Counted from the first letter of the stretch, positions 1-10,940 are shown. The stretch: 64,000 bases of DNA from Oceanicola sp. (GCA_017792405.1 CP051231.1:1862895-1926894), one strand, 5' to 3'. The notes: generated from the sequence alone by a model not told the origin. A program made the numbers and translations.

Positions 1-1
1 G

Positions 2-487
2 CAGAACGCGCGGGGCTGGGGCGCCGACCCAGCGAGGATTGCGCTGATGGGACATTCCGCAGGCGCGCATCTCGCTGCCCTGCTGGGTGCCGATCCAGGC
101 CTTGCCCGCCGCTGGGGCGCTGACCCATGGCGGGCCACGGTGGCACTCGATTCCGCCGTCTACGACACCGAACGCTACATGGCCCGCAAACCCTCTCGCA
201 TCCACCGCCGCGCCTTCGGCACCAGCCGCGCCTTCTGGCAGGATGCCTCACCCATGGCCCGCCTCGGCCCCAGCGCTACGCCCTTCCTTCTCGTCGCCTC
301 CTCCAAACGCCGCGCCTCGCTCTCGGCAGCCCGCAATTTTGCCCGCGTTGCCAAGGCTCGCAAAGTCGAGGCGGAGGTCTACGAGATCGACCATTCACAC
401 GCCGCAATCAACAGCGCCCTCGGCCTGCCCGGCCCCTATACGGACACGGTCGATGCCTTCCTTGCGCGCCAGGGCTTGGTTGATTGA
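2..487 (+). CDS. Alpha/beta hydrolase, C-terminal part (5' end outside window)
   Basis: The reading frame is open from the left edge, so only the C-terminal 161 residues are present. They carry the nucleophile elbow GHSAG (starting near residue 17 of the fragment) with Ser as the expected catalytic residue. Near the end, a DHSHAAIN stretch places the likely catalytic His. This fits the esterase/lipase type of alpha/beta hydrolase that also includes kynurenine-formamidase-like enzymes. The substrate cannot be inferred. The gene ends about 120 bp before the helicase gene on the same strand, and its last codons overlap a candidate promoter for that gene. Confidence 0.8.
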   Translation, partial: QNARGWGADPARIALMGHSAGAHLAALLGADPGLARRWGADPWRATVALDSAVYDTERYMARKPSRIHRRAFGTSRAFWQDASPMARLGPSATPFLLVASSKRRASLSAARNFARVAKARKVEAEVYEIDHSHAAINSALGLPGPYTDTVDAFLARQGLVD

Positions 488-512
488 CCTTGCCGCCAAA
501 CTGGGTTAGGTG
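484..512 (+). promoter_or_regulatory. Candidate sigma70-type promoter for the RNA helicase
   Basis: TTGACC (484-489) is followed after 17 bp by TAGGTG (507-512). The -35 box is close to consensus and the -10 box is weak. It would give a leader of about 90 nt before the helicase start. The -35 box overlaps the stop codon of the hydrolase gene. Confidence 0.35.
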
Positions 513-607
513 GCCAATGCTCTCACGATGCGCGTGCGGGCAGCGCGGGGCGCCTGATCATTGCGTCCCAATCCCGCGGGGTTCGACCCCGCAAGACACG
601 GACGTAC

Positions 608-2059
608 ATGACAAAATTTAGCGATCTGAAGCTGGACCCGAAGGTCCTAAAAGCCGTCGAAGATGCCGGCTACGAAACCCCCACTCCCATTCAGGCCGGC
701 GCGATCCCGCCCGCCCTCGAAGGCCGCGATGTTCTGGGCATTGCCCAGACCGGCACCGGCAAGACGGCGAGCTTCACGCTGCCGATGATCTCGCTCCTGA
801 AGCGCGGCCGTGCCCGCGCCCGGATGCCCCGCTCTCTCGTGCTGGCGCCCACCCGCGAGCTCGCTGCCCAGGTGGCCGAGAACTTCGACATCTACGCCCA
901 GCACACCAAGCTCACCAAGGCCCTGCTGATCGGTGGTGTGAGCTTCGGCGAGCAGGACAAGCTGATCGACCGCGGCGTAGACGTGCTCATCGCCACCCCC
1001 GGCCGCCTGCTCGACCATTTCGAGCGTGGCAAGCTTCTGCTGACCGGCGTGCAGATCATGGTCGTGGACGAGGCAGATCGGATGCTCGACATGGGCTTCA
1101 TCCCCGACATCGAGCGCATTTTCCAGCTCACGCCCTTCACCCGGCAGACCCTGTTCTTCTCCGCCACCATGGCGCCCGAGATCGAGCGGATCACAAACAC
1201 CTTCCTGTCGAACCCCGAGAAGATCGAGGTCGCCCGCGCCGCGACCACCGGCGAGAACATCAAGCAAGGCGTGCTGATGTTCAAACCCTCGCGCCGCGAC
1301 CGCGCAGCGACCGAGAAGCGCAAGATCCTGCGCGGGTTGATCGACGCCGAGGGCGACGCCTGCACCAATGCGATCATCTTCTGCAACCGCAAGGTCGATG
1401 TCGATGTGGTCGCTAAGTCGCTGAAGAAGTACGGCTACAATGCCGAGCCAATCCACGGTGACCTTGACCAATCCCAACGGATGAAGACGCTCGCCGGCTT
1501 CCGCGATGGCAGCATCCGCTTCCTGATCGCTTCCGATGTCGCCGCACGTGGGCTCGACATTCCGACCGTCAGCCACGTGTTCAACTACGACGTGCCGAGC
1601 CACGCCGAAGACTACGTTCACCGCATTGGCCGCACGGGCCGTGCCGGCCGGTCGGGCGTGGCCTACATGATCTGCGCTCCGATCGACGAGAAGAACCTCG
1701 CCGACATCGAGCGTCTCGTTCAGTCCGAGATCCCGCGTCTGGACGCGCCCAAAGGCACTCCGGCCCCCGCGGCCGCTGAAGAGACCACCGAAGAGAAGCC
1801 CAAGCGCAGCCGCTCGCGCTCCCGTCGCAAGAAGGACGAGACGCCAGAGGAGAGCCCTGCCCCCGAGGTAGCCCCCGAAGCTGAAGCTGAACAGGGCGAA
1901 GAGCGTGAACCGCGCCGCCGCTCCCGCGGTGGCCGTGGGCGTGGCGGAGACCGAGGCGGCGACCGTGGCGGACAGACCCCGCAGGGTCTGGGCGACCATC
2001 TGCCGGACTTTATCGCCCGCAGCTTTGCCGACCGGTCCGAAACGCCGGACCCGAGCTGA
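608..2059 (+). CDS. rhlE: DEAD-box ATP-dependent RNA helicase (RhlE-like)
   Basis: This 483-residue protein has the complete DEAD-box core: Q motif near residues 21-28, Walker A AQTGTGKT (46-53), PTREL (81-85), TPGR (130-133), DEAD (154-157), SAT (185-187) and a late HRIGRTGR arginine-finger motif. It is expected to unwind short RNA duplexes in ribosome assembly or RNA decay. The last 110 residues are a low-complexity tail: an RS/K-rich run, an acidic stretch, then RGG repeats, typical of RNA-binding extensions. The ATG at 608 gives the Q motif its usual position. RNase J lies convergently downstream, but a functional link between the two is inference. Confidence 0.93.
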   Translation: MTKFSDLKLDPKVLKAVEDAGYETPTPIQAGAIPPALEGRDVLGIAQTGTGKTASFTLPMISLLKRGRARARMPRSLVLAPTRELAAQVAENFDIYAQHTKLTKALLIGGVSFGEQDKLIDRGVDVLIATPGRLLDHFERGKLLLTGVQIMVVDEADRMLDMGFIPDIERIFQLTPFTRQTLFFSATMAPEIERITNTFLSNPEKIEVARAATTGENIKQGVLMFKPSRRDRAATEKRKILRGLIDAEGDACTNAIIFCNRKVDVDVVAKSLKKYGYNAEPIHGDLDQSQRMKTLAGFRDGSIRFLIASDVAARGLDIPTVSHVFNYDVPSHAEDYVHRIGRTGRAGRSGVAYMICAPIDEKNLADIERLVQSEIPRLDAPKGTPAPAAAEETTEEKPKRSRSRSRRKKDETPEESPAPEVAPEAEAEQGEEREPRRRSRGGRGRGGDRGGDRGGQTPQGLGDHLPDFIARSFADRSETPDPS

Positions 2060-2061
2060 AC

Positions 2062-2094
2062 AAAAAGGGGCAGCGCCGCCATCGCCCCTGCCCC
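2062..2094 (-). terminator. Rho-independent terminator of the nuo-birA-coaX-rnj unit
   Basis: Read on the minus strand, GGGGCAG (2094-2088) pairs with CTGCCCC (2073-2067) and is followed by five T. It lies just after the helicase stop and about 155 nt downstream of the rnj stop, so it would end the long minus-strand transcript. The plus-strand side lacks a T run. Confidence 0.6.
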
Positions 2095-2248
2095 TGCTCG
2101 CCTAAAAGTCTCCGTTTGGTGTTCCTGTAACCCGGAGTTTAGTTTCGGGCCAGCAATCCACCAGTTTGAAGCTCAGCACGGCAATGCAACGGTTCCGGCT
2201 GTCAATGTCGGACACCCAGGCCGACTTCAGATACTACCGTCGCTCCGC

Positions 2249-3916
2249 CTAGCTCAAGCGGCTGATCACCACCACGACCTCTGGCTTCTTGCCGATTTCT
2301 TCGACGGAGGTCTGCCGGACGACACGCCGCAAACCTTCTTCAAGTTTGTCGTCGTCGGTCAGCACCTTGTCATCCGCCCGGCCAAGGAAGGCGTCGGCGG
2401 CAGATTCGATCAACTCCACCAGCGGCGCGCGCGAGCGGCCCTCTTCGGGCAGTCCAACAAGCTCGGCCCAAGGCTCGCCGAGAGGCTCATCGTTCTCGTC
2501 GAGGATCAACGTGAGGAAGACCTGGCCGTTCAGAGCAACGCGGATCCGGTCGCGCACAACGCCATCCAGAGCGCCGATCTTCACTGAACCGTCCAGATAG
2601 GTGCGCCCGGTTTCGATGTACTCCACGATTTCCGGCTGAGGACCGGTGAGGTCAACCATCGAGCCGTTTACGGCGACCACGGAGGGGATGCCCTTGGCCT
2701 CGCCCACCTTGGCGTGTTCACGCAGCATCCGGTGCTCACCATGCATCGGCACAAGCATCTTGGGGTGCATCAGGTCGTGCATTGCCTCAAGATCGGGCCG
2801 GTTCGCGTGGCCGGAGACGTGATAGAGATCACTGCGGTCGTCGATCACATCGACGCCCATCTCGGAAAACGCATTCACGATCCGCAGCACGCCACGCTCA
2901 TTTCCAGGGATGGTCTTGGACGAGAACAGGAAGGTATCGCCCTGCTTCATCGTCAGGCCGAGGAACTTGCCGCGCGACAGCTGCGCCGAGGCCGCGCGGC
3001 GCTCACCCTGCGAGCCGGTGACGATCAGCATCAGGTTCTCGCGCGGAATGTCAGCGGCCTCTTCCGGCGTCACAGTATGCGGGAACTTCTCCAGCACGCC
3101 GGTATCGATGGCCACGGCGACCATGCGCTTCATCGCGCGCCCCAGCAGGCAGACAGAGCGGCCCGCTTTGGCCCCGGCTTCAGCCAGCGTCTTCACCCGC
3201 GCCACGTTGGAGGCAAAGGTGGTGGCCACGATCATGCCGTCGGATTTTTCGACAAGCTCGATGATTGCAGGCGGCAAAGTGGCCTCGGAGCGGCCCGGAT
3301 GTGGGCTCATGATATTGGTGCTGTCGCAGGTCAGCGCCTGCACGCCCGGCTTGGCGATCTCGTTCCAGAGTTCCGGGTCGAAAGCCTCGCCTACCACCGG
3401 GTTGCCATCGAGCTTGAAGTCGCCGGTATGCACAACCCGCCCGGCAGGCGTGTCGATCACGAGGCCAGAGCTCTCAGGGATCGAATGCGAGACCGGCACG
3501 AAACCCACCTTGAACGGCCCGGCCTCAATGGTTTCGGGGTAAGGGCCGACCGCATTCACATGCTCTACGTCCTGCCCCTGCTCATCCATCTTGCGCACCG
3601 CCAGAGCGGCGGTGAAGCGGCGGCAATAGACAGGGGCGCGCAGATCGGCCCAGAAATGGCCGATACCGCCAACATGGTCTTCATGGCCGTGGGTAATGAA
3701 GATCGCGTCCAGCCGGTCGCGATTTGCCTTCAGCCAGGTCATGTCAGGGAAGATGAGGTCAACGCCGGGGGTGCCATCCATGTCGGGGAAGGTCACGCCG
3801 AGATCGACAAGGATCAGGCGCTCCTGCCCCGGCTTGCCATAGCCGTAGACATAGGCGTTCATGCCCACCTCGCCGGCCCCGCCGAGAGGCAGGTAGATCA
3901 ACCGCTCTTCACTCAT
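2249..3916 (-). CDS. rnj: Ribonuclease J (metallo-beta-lactamase / beta-CASP RNase)
   Basis: This 555-residue protein matches RNase J, a 5'-3' exo- and endoribonuclease in RNA maturation and decay. The metallo-beta-lactamase zinc motif HGHEDH is at residues 76-81. A later His in SHSIPESSG, the TGDFKLD motif, the beta-CASP element GSQGE and the SGHANRPDL motif are all visible. Length matches alphaproteobacterial RNase J. Its ATG overlaps the coaX stop by 4 bp, so translation is probably coupled. Placement after nuoN-birA-coaX is common in Rhodobacterales. Confidence 0.95.
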   Translation of the reverse strand: MSEERLIYLPLGGAGEVGMNAYVYGYGKPGQERLILVDLGVTFPDMDGTPGVDLIFPDMTWLKANRDRLDAIFITHGHEDHVGGIGHFWADLRAPVYCRRFTAALAVRKMDEQGQDVEHVNAVGPYPETIEAGPFKVGFVPVSHSIPESSGLVIDTPAGRVVHTGDFKLDGNPVVGEAFDPELWNEIAKPGVQALTCDSTNIMSPHPGRSEATLPPAIIELVEKSDGMIVATTFASNVARVKTLAEAGAKAGRSVCLLGRAMKRMVAVAIDTGVLEKFPHTVTPEEAADIPRENLMLIVTGSQGERRAASAQLSRGKFLGLTMKQGDTFLFSSKTIPGNERGVLRIVNAFSEMGVDVIDDRSDLYHVSGHANRPDLEAMHDLMHPKMLVPMHGEHRMLREHAKVGEAKGIPSVVAVNGSMVDLTGPQPEIVEYIETGRTYLDGSVKIGALDGVVRDRIRVALNGQVFLTLILDENDEPLGEPWAELVGLPEEGRSRAPLVELIESAADAFLGRADDKVLTDDDKLEEGLRRVVRQTSVEEIGKKPEVVVVISRLS

Positions 3917-4698
3917 TCCGTCTGCCCCGCTTGGCTCATGTTATAGGCATGGATCACCGTCAGCCCATGCATTGTCAGATCGTCTTCAAATGCGTCGAAC
4001 CGGGCATGTCCCATCTGGAACAGCGGCGCAAGCCCGCCGGTCGAAATCACCCGCATTTCCCTGCCATATTCGGCCTTTATCTGGTCACAGATGCCGTTGA
4101 CGAGGCCCACGTAGCCCCAGAATACGCCCGATTGCATGCAGGCCACCGTGTTGGTGCCAATGACCTTGTCCGGCTTGGTCACATCCACATGGGGCAGCGC
4201 GGCGGCGGCCATGTGCAGCGCCTCGAGGCTGAGGTTGACGCCCGGAGCGATCACGCCCCCCACATAGGCGCCATCTTCGGCGACAACGTCAAAGGTGGTG
4301 GCAGTGCCGAAATCCACCACGATGAGATCGCCGCCGTGCCGGTCGAAAGCACCTGCGGTGTTCACCAGCCTGTCCGGGCCAACCGCAACGCCAGCATCCA
4401 CCCGTGGCGCGGTGGGCAACTCGCAGCCCGGTTTGCCCACCACCATTGGGCGGCAATTGAAGTAACGATCTGAGAAGACCCGGAGATTGAAGACAACGCG
4501 CGGCACGGTCGACGAGATGATTACCGCGTCGATATTCACCTCCACGCACCGGTGCTCCATCAGCTGGCTGAACCAAACCCAGTATTGGTCCGCCGTGCGC
4601 TGGTGCTCGGTCGAAGTGCGCAGCGTGGCGAGCCACTTCTCGCCATCCCAGACCGAGAAAACCGTGTTGGTGTTGCCGCAGTCGATGCAAAGGAGCAT
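3913..4698 (-). CDS. coaX: Type III pantothenate kinase
   Basis: This 261-residue protein phosphorylates pantothenate, the first step of coenzyme A synthesis. The actin-like ATPase fold is marked by DCGNTN (6-11), GPDRLVN (107-113) and DFGTATT (129-135), which are the phosphate and pantothenate binding elements of the CoaX family. The frame is open further upstream, but the ATG at 4698 gives the canonical N-terminus (MLLCIDCGN) and has a GAGAGG ribosome site overlapping the birA stop. It sits 11 bp after birA and overlaps rnj by 4 bp. Confidence 0.95.
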   Translation of the reverse strand: MLLCIDCGNTNTVFSVWDGEKWLATLRTSTEHQRTADQYWVWFSQLMEHRCVEVNIDAVIISSTVPRVVFNLRVFSDRYFNCRPMVVGKPGCELPTAPRVDAGVAVGPDRLVNTAGAFDRHGGDLIVVDFGTATTFDVVAEDGAYVGGVIAPGVNLSLEALHMAAAALPHVDVTKPDKVIGTNTVACMQSGVFWGYVGLVNGICDQIKAEYGREMRVISTGGLAPLFQMGHARFDAFEDDLTMHGLTVIHAYNMSQAGQTE

Positions 4699-4709
4699 GG
4701 GCGCGCCTC

Positions 4710-5456
4710 TCAGAAGAAGACCTCGGCAGCAGCGATGCCGCGCAGGCCGGTTTGAGTTTGAAGCTGAAGGTAGCCCATCTCGTCGATGGTTTTGAAGGTG
4801 CCGGTCAGTTCCTCGCCGGGGAGCCGCGCGGTAATCGTTTGGCCCAGCTTGGCGGCCCGGTCGAGCCACGCCCGGCGGATCGGGGCAAAGCCATGGGTGG
4901 TGAAGCTAGCCTCGTGGCGGTCATAGGCCGGTGCGAGCGCGTCGAGAAACTCCTCCGGCGTCACCCGAACACCTGCTTCCTGCGCCAGCGCCACAGGGCG
5001 CACGGCGCCGGGTTCGACCTCACCCACGTCTGGCGGCTCGATCAGGTTGACGCCAATGCCAATGAGCAGCCCGTCGAGCAAACCATCCGGTCGGGGACCG
5101 AGGCTTTCCAACAGGATGCCCGCCACCTTGCCGCCATTCAGCAACACGTCATTCGGCCACTTCAGTGAGAGCCCGTCAGGCCGCCCGGTGACGTCAACAA
5201 ACGCATCGAAAAGGGCCAGTGCGGCTACGAAGCTGCGCTGTGCCGCCGCCTGCGCCGTGCCGGGGTTCGGGAGGGCCAACGTGGCTGTAAAGGCTCCGCG
5301 CGGGTTGGCCCATGGCCGGCCGCGTCGCCCATGGCCGCCGGTTTGGCGGTGCGCCAGCACCCATGTCGGTCGCGTGTAGCCCGCGAAGCCGTCGCGGGCC
5401 ACCGTCATCGTGGAAGGGCAGCTGTCGAGAACGACTCGTCCTGCGTCAGTTGACAA
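4710..5456 (-). CDS. birA: Biotin--[acetyl-CoA-carboxylase] ligase, class I
   Basis: This 248-residue biotin protein ligase transfers biotin through biotinyl-5'-AMP to carboxylase carrier domains. The ATP/biotin loop GRRGRPW is at 43-49, KWPND at 99-103 and KVAGIL at 110-115. There is no N-terminal winged-helix domain, so it is not a DNA-binding repressor. The only start that keeps the substrate-site STM motif is a TTG at 5456, 11 bp inside nuoN, with no clear Shine-Dalgarno sequence; translation is probably coupled to nuoN. Confidence 0.9.
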   Translation of the reverse strand: MSTDAGRVVLDSCPSTMTVARDGFAGYTRPTWVLAHRQTGGHGRRGRPWANPRGAFTATLALPNPGTAQAAAQRSFVAALALFDAFVDVTGRPDGLSLKWPNDVLLNGGKVAGILLESLGPRPDGLLDGLLIGIGVNLIEPPDVGEVEPGAVRPVALAQEAGVRVTPEEFLDALAPAYDRHEASFTTHGFAPIRRAWLDRAAKLGQTITARLPGEELTGTFKTIDEMGYLQLQTQTGLRGIAAAEVFF

Positions 5457-6888
5457 GGGTGGCCGCCGCCGCCGCTGCGTAGCCGTCGACCCCGAAGAGG
5501 TTTACGATGCCGAGGATCATGATCGCCGCCGAAGCCACGAGGAAGCCAAAGGCGAGCGGGCTCATGTGCCCTTCTACCGGCTCCACGCTCTCGTCGCCGA
5601 AGTACATGAAGTAGACGATCCGCAGGTAGTAGAAGGCACCGATCACCGAAGCGATGGCGCCCAATACAGCGAGCCAGGTCATGTCTGCATCCACGGCAGC
5701 CATCAGCACAGCGAACTTGCCGAAAAAGCCAAGAAGCGGCGGCACGCCCGCGAGCGAGAACATGAGCACCAGCAGCGCCAGCGCCTTCACCGGCTCGCGG
5801 CTGCCCAGCTGACGCAGGCTGTCGATCGTGGTGATGTGCCGCCCATCGCGTTCCATCGAGAGGATGAAGGCGAAGGTGCCGATGTTCATGGTGACGTAAA
5901 TCGCCATGTAGATCAGCATCGCCGTCACGCCCTGCTCGGTACCTGAAGCAAGGCCCACGAGCGCGTAGCCCATGTGAGCAATCGAGGAATAGGCCATCAG
6001 CCGCTTGATATCGCGCTGGCCCACGGCGGCAATTGCCCCGAGGAACATCGAGAGCACGGCCAGCAGCGCGAGGATCTGCCCCCAATCGCCGGTGGCATTG
6101 CCGAAGGCATCATGCAGCACGCGGGCGAAGAGGCCCATTGCCGCCACCTTGGGCGCGGTCGCGAAGAAGGCGGTGATCGGCGTGGGTGCGCCTTCGTACA
6201 CATCCGGCGTCCACATGTGGAACGGCACCGCAGAAATCTTGAAGGCGAGGCCCGAGATGATGAAGACGAGGCCGATGAGCAGCCCGATCGGCATGGCCCC
6301 CTCGCCCGCCGCAGCGATGATGCCGGCAAATTGCGTCGTGCCAGCGTAGCCGTAGGTCAGCGAGGCGCCGTAGAGCAAAAGGCCCGAAGAAAGCGCGCCA
6401 AGCACAAAGTACTTCAGGCCCGCCTCGGTGGACTTCACCCCGTCACGCCGGATCGCCGCAACCACGTAGAGTGCCAGAGATTGCAGCTCCAGCCCCATAT
6501 AGAGCGCCATCAAGTCGCCCGCCGATACCATCAGCATCATGCCGACGACGGCGAGCACCACGAGCACCGGGTATTCGAACTTGAGCAGCCCACGGCGGGC
6601 CATGAACTCCTGCCCCATCATAAGCACGCAGGCCGCGCTGATGAGGATCACCACCTTGGCAAAGCGCGAGAAGCCATCGTCAATGAAGAGGCCACCGAAG
6701 GCCGTTCGGTCATTGCCGCCGGACATGAGCACCCAGATGGCAACGGCAATCATCACCGCGCTGGCCGCCCATGTGATGGTGCCAGCCAGCCCATCCTTCT
6801 CGGTGTAGACGGCACCGATGAGCGCCACCATCGCGAAGAGCGAGAGGAAGATCTCGGGCAGCAGAATGGCTAGGTCGGTCGAAATCAT
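5446..6888 (-). CDS. nuoN: NADH-quinone oxidoreductase subunit N
   Basis: This 480-residue, about 14-helix antiporter-like subunit belongs to the membrane arm of complex I, where it contributes one proton channel. Family hallmarks include the KAPFH-like [19 protein letters not shown] segment and the conserved [14 protein letters not shown] helix with its Lys. It is the last complex I subunit in the operon. Its start shares one base with the nuoM stop, and its end overlaps birA by 11 bp. Confidence 0.97.
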   Translation of the reverse strand: MISTDLAILLPEIFLSLFAMVALIGAVYTEKDGLAGTITWAASAVMIAVAIWVLMSGGNDRTAFGGLFIDDGFSRFAKVVILISAACVLMMGQEFMARRGLLKFEYPVLVVLAVVGMMLMVSAGDLMALYMGLELQSLALYVVAAIRRDGVKSTEAGLKYFVLGALSSGLLLYGASLTYGYAGTTQFAGIIAAAGEGAMPIGLLIGLVFIISGLAFKISAVPFHMWTPDVYEGAPTPITAFFATAPKVAAMGLFARVLHDAFGNATGDWGQILALLAVLSMFLGAIAAVGQRDIKRLMAYSSIAHMGYALVGLASGTEQGVTAMLIYMAIYVTMNIGTFAFILSMERDGRHITTIDSLRQLGSREPVKALALLVLMFSLAGVPPLLGFFGKFAVLMAAVDADMTWLAVLGAIASVIGAFYYLRIVYFMYFGDESVEPVEGHMSPLAFGFLVASAAIMILGIVNLFGVDGYAAAAAATLVN

Positions 6889-8438
6889 CAGTGGTCTCCC
6901 GTTTCCGCCACTTGGGTCGCCGGGCTGAAGTCTGCCACGGCGGTTTCATACTTGCCGATGAGGGCTTCCACCGAAGGCCCGATGATATCGGTCACCAGAG
7001 CCGGATACACGCCGAGCAGCAGTGTCATCACCACCAGCGGCGCGAAGATCGCGCGCTCGCGGCGGCTCATGTCGGTGATGGTTTTCAGGCTCTCCTTGAT
7101 CAGGTCGCCCAGCACGACCCGGCGGTAGAGCCAGAGCGCATAGGCCGCGCTGAGGATCACGCCGGAGGTGGCGAAGAGCGCGACCCAAGTGTTCACCTGA
7201 AAAATACCCATCAGCACGAGGAACTCGCCGATGAAACCCGAGGTGCCCGGCAGGCCGACGTTGGCCATGGTGAAGAAGCAGAAGATCAGCGCATAGGCTG
7301 GCATGCGGTTGATGAGGCCGCCGTAGGCGTCGATCTCGCGGGTGTGCATCCGGTCATAGATAACGCCGACAATGAGGAAGAGCGCGCCAGAGATGAAACC
7401 GTGGCTGATCATCTGGAAGATCGCGCCGTCGATGCCCTGCTGGTTGGCCGCGAAGATGCCCATGGTCACATAGCCCATGTGCGCGACAGAGCTGTAGGCG
7501 ATCAGCTTCTTCATGTCTTCCTGCGCCAGGGCGACCAGCGAGGTGTAGACGATGGCGATGGCGCTCATCCAGAACACCAGAGGCGCCAGAATCTCCGACC
7601 CGACCGGGAACATCGGCAGGCTGAACCGCAGGAAGCCATAGCCACCCATTTTCAGCAGGATGGCGGCCAGCACCACGGAACCGGCCGTGGGCGCCTGCAC
7701 GTGAGCATCCGGCAGCCAGGTGTGCACCGGCCACATCGGCATCTTCACCGCAAAGCTGGCGAAGAAGGCGAGAAACAGCAGAGTCTGCAATCCGCCGAGG
7801 ATCTGGAAACCGAAGAGGCTGATCGTGCCGGTCGAAAAGTTGTGCTGGAGCAGCGCAGCGATATCAGTTGTGCCTGCATCGACATACATGGCGATCATCG
7901 CCACCAGCATCAGCACCGATCCGAGGAACGTGTAGAGGAAGAACTTGAACGCCGCGTAGATCCGGTTCGCTCCGCCCCAGATGCCGATGATGAGGAACAT
8001 CGGAATTAGGCCCGCCTCGAAGAACAGGTAGAAGAGCACCAGATCGAGCGCGCAGAAGACGCCAAGCATCAGCGTTTCCAGCAGCAGGAAGGCGATGATG
8101 TATTCCTTCACACGCACCTTCACGTTCCAAGCCGACCAGATGGTGAGCGGCATCAGGAAGGTGGTGAGCATGACGAAGAGCACCGAGATGCCATCCACGC
8201 CCATCTTGTATTTCAGGCCCATCAACCATTCGCGCTCTTCCACGAACTGGAAGCCAGTATCGGAGGGGTCGAATTGCGCGATCAGGAAGAGCGATACGAT
8301 GAAGGTTGCGCCGGTGGCGATCAGGGCCAGCCACTTGGCATTCTTCTGGGCTGCCGCATCCTCCCCGCGCAGGAAGAGCGCGAGGATCACCGCCGCGATG
8401 GCGGGGATGAAGGTGATGATAGAGAGCAGGTTGTCCAT
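6888..8438 (-). CDS. nuoM: NADH-quinone oxidoreductase subunit M
   Basis: This 516-residue antiporter-like complex I subunit has about 14 hydrophobic segments. The conserved [18 protein letters not shown] loop and helix and the [15 protein letters not shown]ys-containing broken helix are present, as in Paracoccus NuoM (about 513 residues). It forms one of the three antiporter-like proton channels of the membrane arm. ATG at 8438 follows nuoL with a one-base stop/start overlap. Confidence 0.97.
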   Translation of the reverse strand: MDNLLSIITFIPAIAAVILALFLRGEDAAAQKNAKWLALIATGATFIVSLFLIAQFDPSDTGFQFVEEREWLMGLKYKMGVDGISVLFVMLTTFLMPLTIWSAWNVKVRVKEYIIAFLLLETLMLGVFCALDLVLFYLFFEAGLIPMFLIIGIWGGANRIYAAFKFFLYTFLGSVLMLVAMIAMYVDAGTTDIAALLQHNFSTGTISLFGFQILGGLQTLLFLAFFASFAVKMPMWPVHTWLPDAHVQAPTAGSVVLAAILLKMGGYGFLRFSLPMFPVGSEILAPLVFWMSAIAIVYTSLVALAQEDMKKLIAYSSVAHMGYVTMGIFAANQQGIDGAIFQMISHGFISGALFLIVGVIYDRMHTREIDAYGGLINRMPAYALIFCFFTMANVGLPGTSGFIGEFLVLMGIFQVNTWVALFATSGVILSAAYALWLYRRVVLGDLIKESLKTITDMSRRERAIFAPLVVMTLLLGVYPALVTDIIGPSVEALIGKYETAVADFSPATQVAETGDH

Positions 8439-10606
8439 CAGTTCGCCCCTCCGGTGATAGACATCCAGGTGACAAGCACCACGATCCCGAGCACCATCGC
8501 CGCCGCATAGGCGAAGATGTAGCCGGACTGCGCCCGGCCCGCGAGCCGGGTGAAGAAGGGGATGATCCCCATCGCCAAGCCGTTGATCCCGCCGTCGATG
8601 GTCGCCGTATCGCCTTTCTTCCAGAGGGAGTTGCCAAGGCTCTTGGCGGACCGAACAAAGACCACGTCATAAATCTCGTCGAAGTACCATTTGTTCAGCA
8701 GGAACTGGTAGAGAATGGGCTGGTTCTCGGCCAGTTGCTTGGGCGTCTCTGGGCGGCGGATGTAGAACACCCATGCCAGGCCCAGTCCGAAGAGCATGGC
8801 GAGGAAGGGCGAGAGCTTGACCCACTTGGGCACGTTGTGCGCGTCGTCCAGCACGGTGTTTTCCGGCCCGAAGTAGAGCGCACCGTCGCCGGGGTTACCA
8901 CCGAAGGCCGCGTGGTGCTCGCCGTCCATCGCATGATCGGTCACGACAACTTCCACGTCTTCGGGGCTGGTCGCCATCTCGGTGCCGTGCTCCTCGCCCG
9001 CGGCCTCTTCTTCGTGGTCCCCGTTCGCAGTTTCTTCACCGTGGTCTTCCTCCGCATGGGCCTCACCGGCCAGCGGAATGCCGTAGAACTTGGCCACCTG
9101 ATCAGTATGCCCAAAGAAGCTGCTCATCCAGATCATGCCCGCAAACACCGCGCCGAGTGCCAGTACGCCGAGCGGGATGAGCATGGTCATCGGGCTCTCA
9201 TGGGCGTGCTGATGGGTGTGCTTGTCACCTCGCGGTGCGCCGAAGAATGTCAGGAAAATGAGCCGCCAAGAGTAGAAGCTCGTCATGGCGGCGGCGATCA
9301 CAAGCATCCAGAAGCCGAGTTGGCCGGCTGGGGTGCCTGCCGCGAAAGCGCTTTCGATGATTGCATCCTTGGAAAGGAACCCGGCGAAGCCGATGTAGGT
9401 GAGCGGAATGCCAACGCCGGTGATGGCCAGCGTGCCGATCATCATCGCCCAGAACGTCATCGGTAGCTTGTCTTTCAGGCCGCCATAGTTCCGCATGTCC
9501 TGCTCATGGTGCATCCCGTGGATCACCGATCCAGCTCCGAGGAAGAGCATCGCCTTGAAGAAGGCGTGGGTGAAGAGGTGGAACATCGCCGCCGAGTACA
9601 TCCCCACACCGGCGGCCACGAACATGTAGCCGAGTTGCGAGCAGGTCGAATAGGCGATCACGCGTTTGATGTCGTTCTGCACGAGGCCGACCGTCGCCGC
9701 GAAGAAGGCGGTAAAGGCACCGATGTAGACGATGAAGGTGGCCGCCGTGGGCGCAAATTCATAAAGCGGCGACATCCGGCACACCAGGAACACCCCCGCC
9801 GTCACCATCGTTGCCGCGTGGATCAGGGCCGACACCGGGGTCGGGCCTTCCATCGCGTCCGGCAGCCAAGTGTGCAGGAAGAGCTGGGCCGATTTGCCCA
9901 TCGCGCCCACGAACAGCAGGAAGCCCAGCAGGTTGGCAGCATTCCAGTCGGTCCAGAGGAAGGTGATGTTGGTCTCGGCCAGCTCAGGCGCCGAGGCGAA
10001 GATCACGTCGAAGTCAATGCTGTCAGTCAGGAAGAACAGGCCGAAGATGCCGAGCGCAAAGCCGAAGTCGCCAACCCGGTTGACCACGAAGGCCTTGATT
10101 GAAGCCGCACCAGCAGAGGGCTTGCGGATGTAAAAGCCGATAAGCAGGTAGGAGGCCACGCCCACGCCCTCCCAGCCGAAGAACATCTGCACGAGGTTGT
10201 CGGCGGTCACGAGGCTGAGCATCGCGAAGGTGAAGAACGACAGGTAGGCGAAGAAGCGCGGCCGGTAGCTTTCACCATCGCGGAAGTGCCCGTCATGGGC
10301 CATGTAGCCGAAGGAATAGAGGTGCACGAGGCTGGAGACCGTGGTGACCACGATCAGCATGATCGCAGTGAGTCGGTCGAGCCGGATCGCCCAATCGGTG
10401 CTGAGGCTACCGCTCTCGATCCAGCGCATGATGGTGATCTGCTCGGTCTGCCCATCGAAGCTGAAGAAGACGATCCAGCTCAGGATCGCCGAGAGAAACA
10501 GCAGCCCGGTGGCAATGACCATGCCCGCCTTTTCGCCAACGATCCGCCAGCCGAAGCCGCAGATGATGGCGCCGAGGAGTGGCGCGAAGAGGATGATGGT
10601 TTCCAT
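8438..10606 (-). CDS. nuoL: NADH-quinone oxidoreductase subunit L, with acidic His-rich insert
   Basis: This 722-residue distal antiporter-like subunit also supplies the long lateral helix of complex I. Conserved parts include the [16 protein letters not shown] segment and the [22 protein letters not shown] loop. At about residues 515-569, before the lateral helix, it has a strongly acidic, His-rich hydrophilic loop (many E, D and H, with repeats such as GDHEEE). This makes the protein longer than the 613-residue E. coli subunit. Paracoccus-type NuoL proteins are also longer, so some extension is lineage-typical. Starts 6 bp after nuoK ends. Confidence 0.97.
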   Translation of the reverse strand: METIILFAPLLGAIICGFGWRIVGEKAGMVIATGLLFLSAILSWIVFFSFDGQTEQITIMRWIESGSLSTDWAIRLDRLTAIMLIVVTTVSSLVHLYSFGYMAHDGHFRDGESYRPRFFAYLSFFTFAMLSLVTADNLVQMFFGWEGVGVASYLLIGFYIRKPSAGAASIKAFVVNRVGDFGFALGIFGLFFLTDSIDFDVIFASAPELAETNITFLWTDWNAANLLGFLLFVGAMGKSAQLFLHTWLPDAMEGPTPVSALIHAATMVTAGVFLVCRMSPLYEFAPTAATFIVYIGAFTAFFAATVGLVQNDIKRVIAYSTCSQLGYMFVAAGVGMYSAAMFHLFTHAFFKAMLFLGAGSVIHGMHHEQDMRNYGGLKDKLPMTFWAMMIGTLAITGVGIPLTYIGFAGFLSKDAIIESAFAAGTPAGQLGFWMLVIAAAMTSFYSWRLIFLTFFGAPRGDKHTHQHAHESPMTMLIPLGVLALGAVFAGMIWMSSFFGHTDQVAKFYGIPLAGEAHAEEDHGEETANGDHEEEAAGEEHGTEMATSPEDVEVVVTDHAMDGEHHAAFGGNPGDGALYFGPENTVLDDAHNVPKWVKLSPFLAMLFGLGLAWVFYIRRPETPKQLAENQPILYQFLLNKWYFDEIYDVVFVRSAKSLGNSLWKKGDTATIDGGINGLAMGIIPFFTRLAGRAQSGYIFAYAAAMVLGIVVLVTWMSITGGAN

Positions 10607-10612
10607 GGCCCC

Positions 10613-10918
10613 TTACCCCTTCATATTGTTGACATCTTCCACCGCGATCGTGCCACGGTTGCGGAAGAAGCAGACAAGGATGGCGAGGCCGATGGCGGCC
10701 TCCGCAGCAGCGACCGTCAGCACGAAGAGGGTGAAGACCTGCCCCGTGAGGTCGCCCAGAAAGGCGGAGAAGGCGACGAGGTTGATGTTGACTGCCAGCA
10801 GCATCAGCTCGATCGACATCAGGATGATGATCACGTTCTTCCGGTTGAGGAAGATCCCGAAGATCCCGATGACGAAGAGCGCGGTGGCCGCCGTCAGGTA
10901 ATGTTCAAGTCCGACCAT
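10613..10918 (-). CDS. nuoK: NADH-quinone oxidoreductase subunit K
   Basis: This 101-residue, three-helix subunit of the complex I membrane arm has exactly the usual family length. It carries the family Glu residues in the helices ([16 protein letters not shown] and [10 protein letters not shown]) that take part in proton translocation. Neighbours are nuoL (6 bp away) and a 50-residue membrane ORF that separates it from nuoJ. Confidence 0.97.
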   Translation of the reverse strand: MVGLEHYLTAATALFVIGIFGIFLNRKNVIIILMSIELMLLAVNINLVAFSAFLGDLTGQVFTLFVLTVAAAEAAIGLAILVCFFRNRGTIAVEDVNNMKG

Positions 10919-10940
10919 CTGGTCCCTCGTTTCTTCTCTT

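Noticed and set aside
647..1999. A 450-codon open frame antisense to the helicase gene
   Set aside because: It lies entirely opposite a well-conserved gene, has no family resemblance, and follows from the high GC content of the third codon positions.
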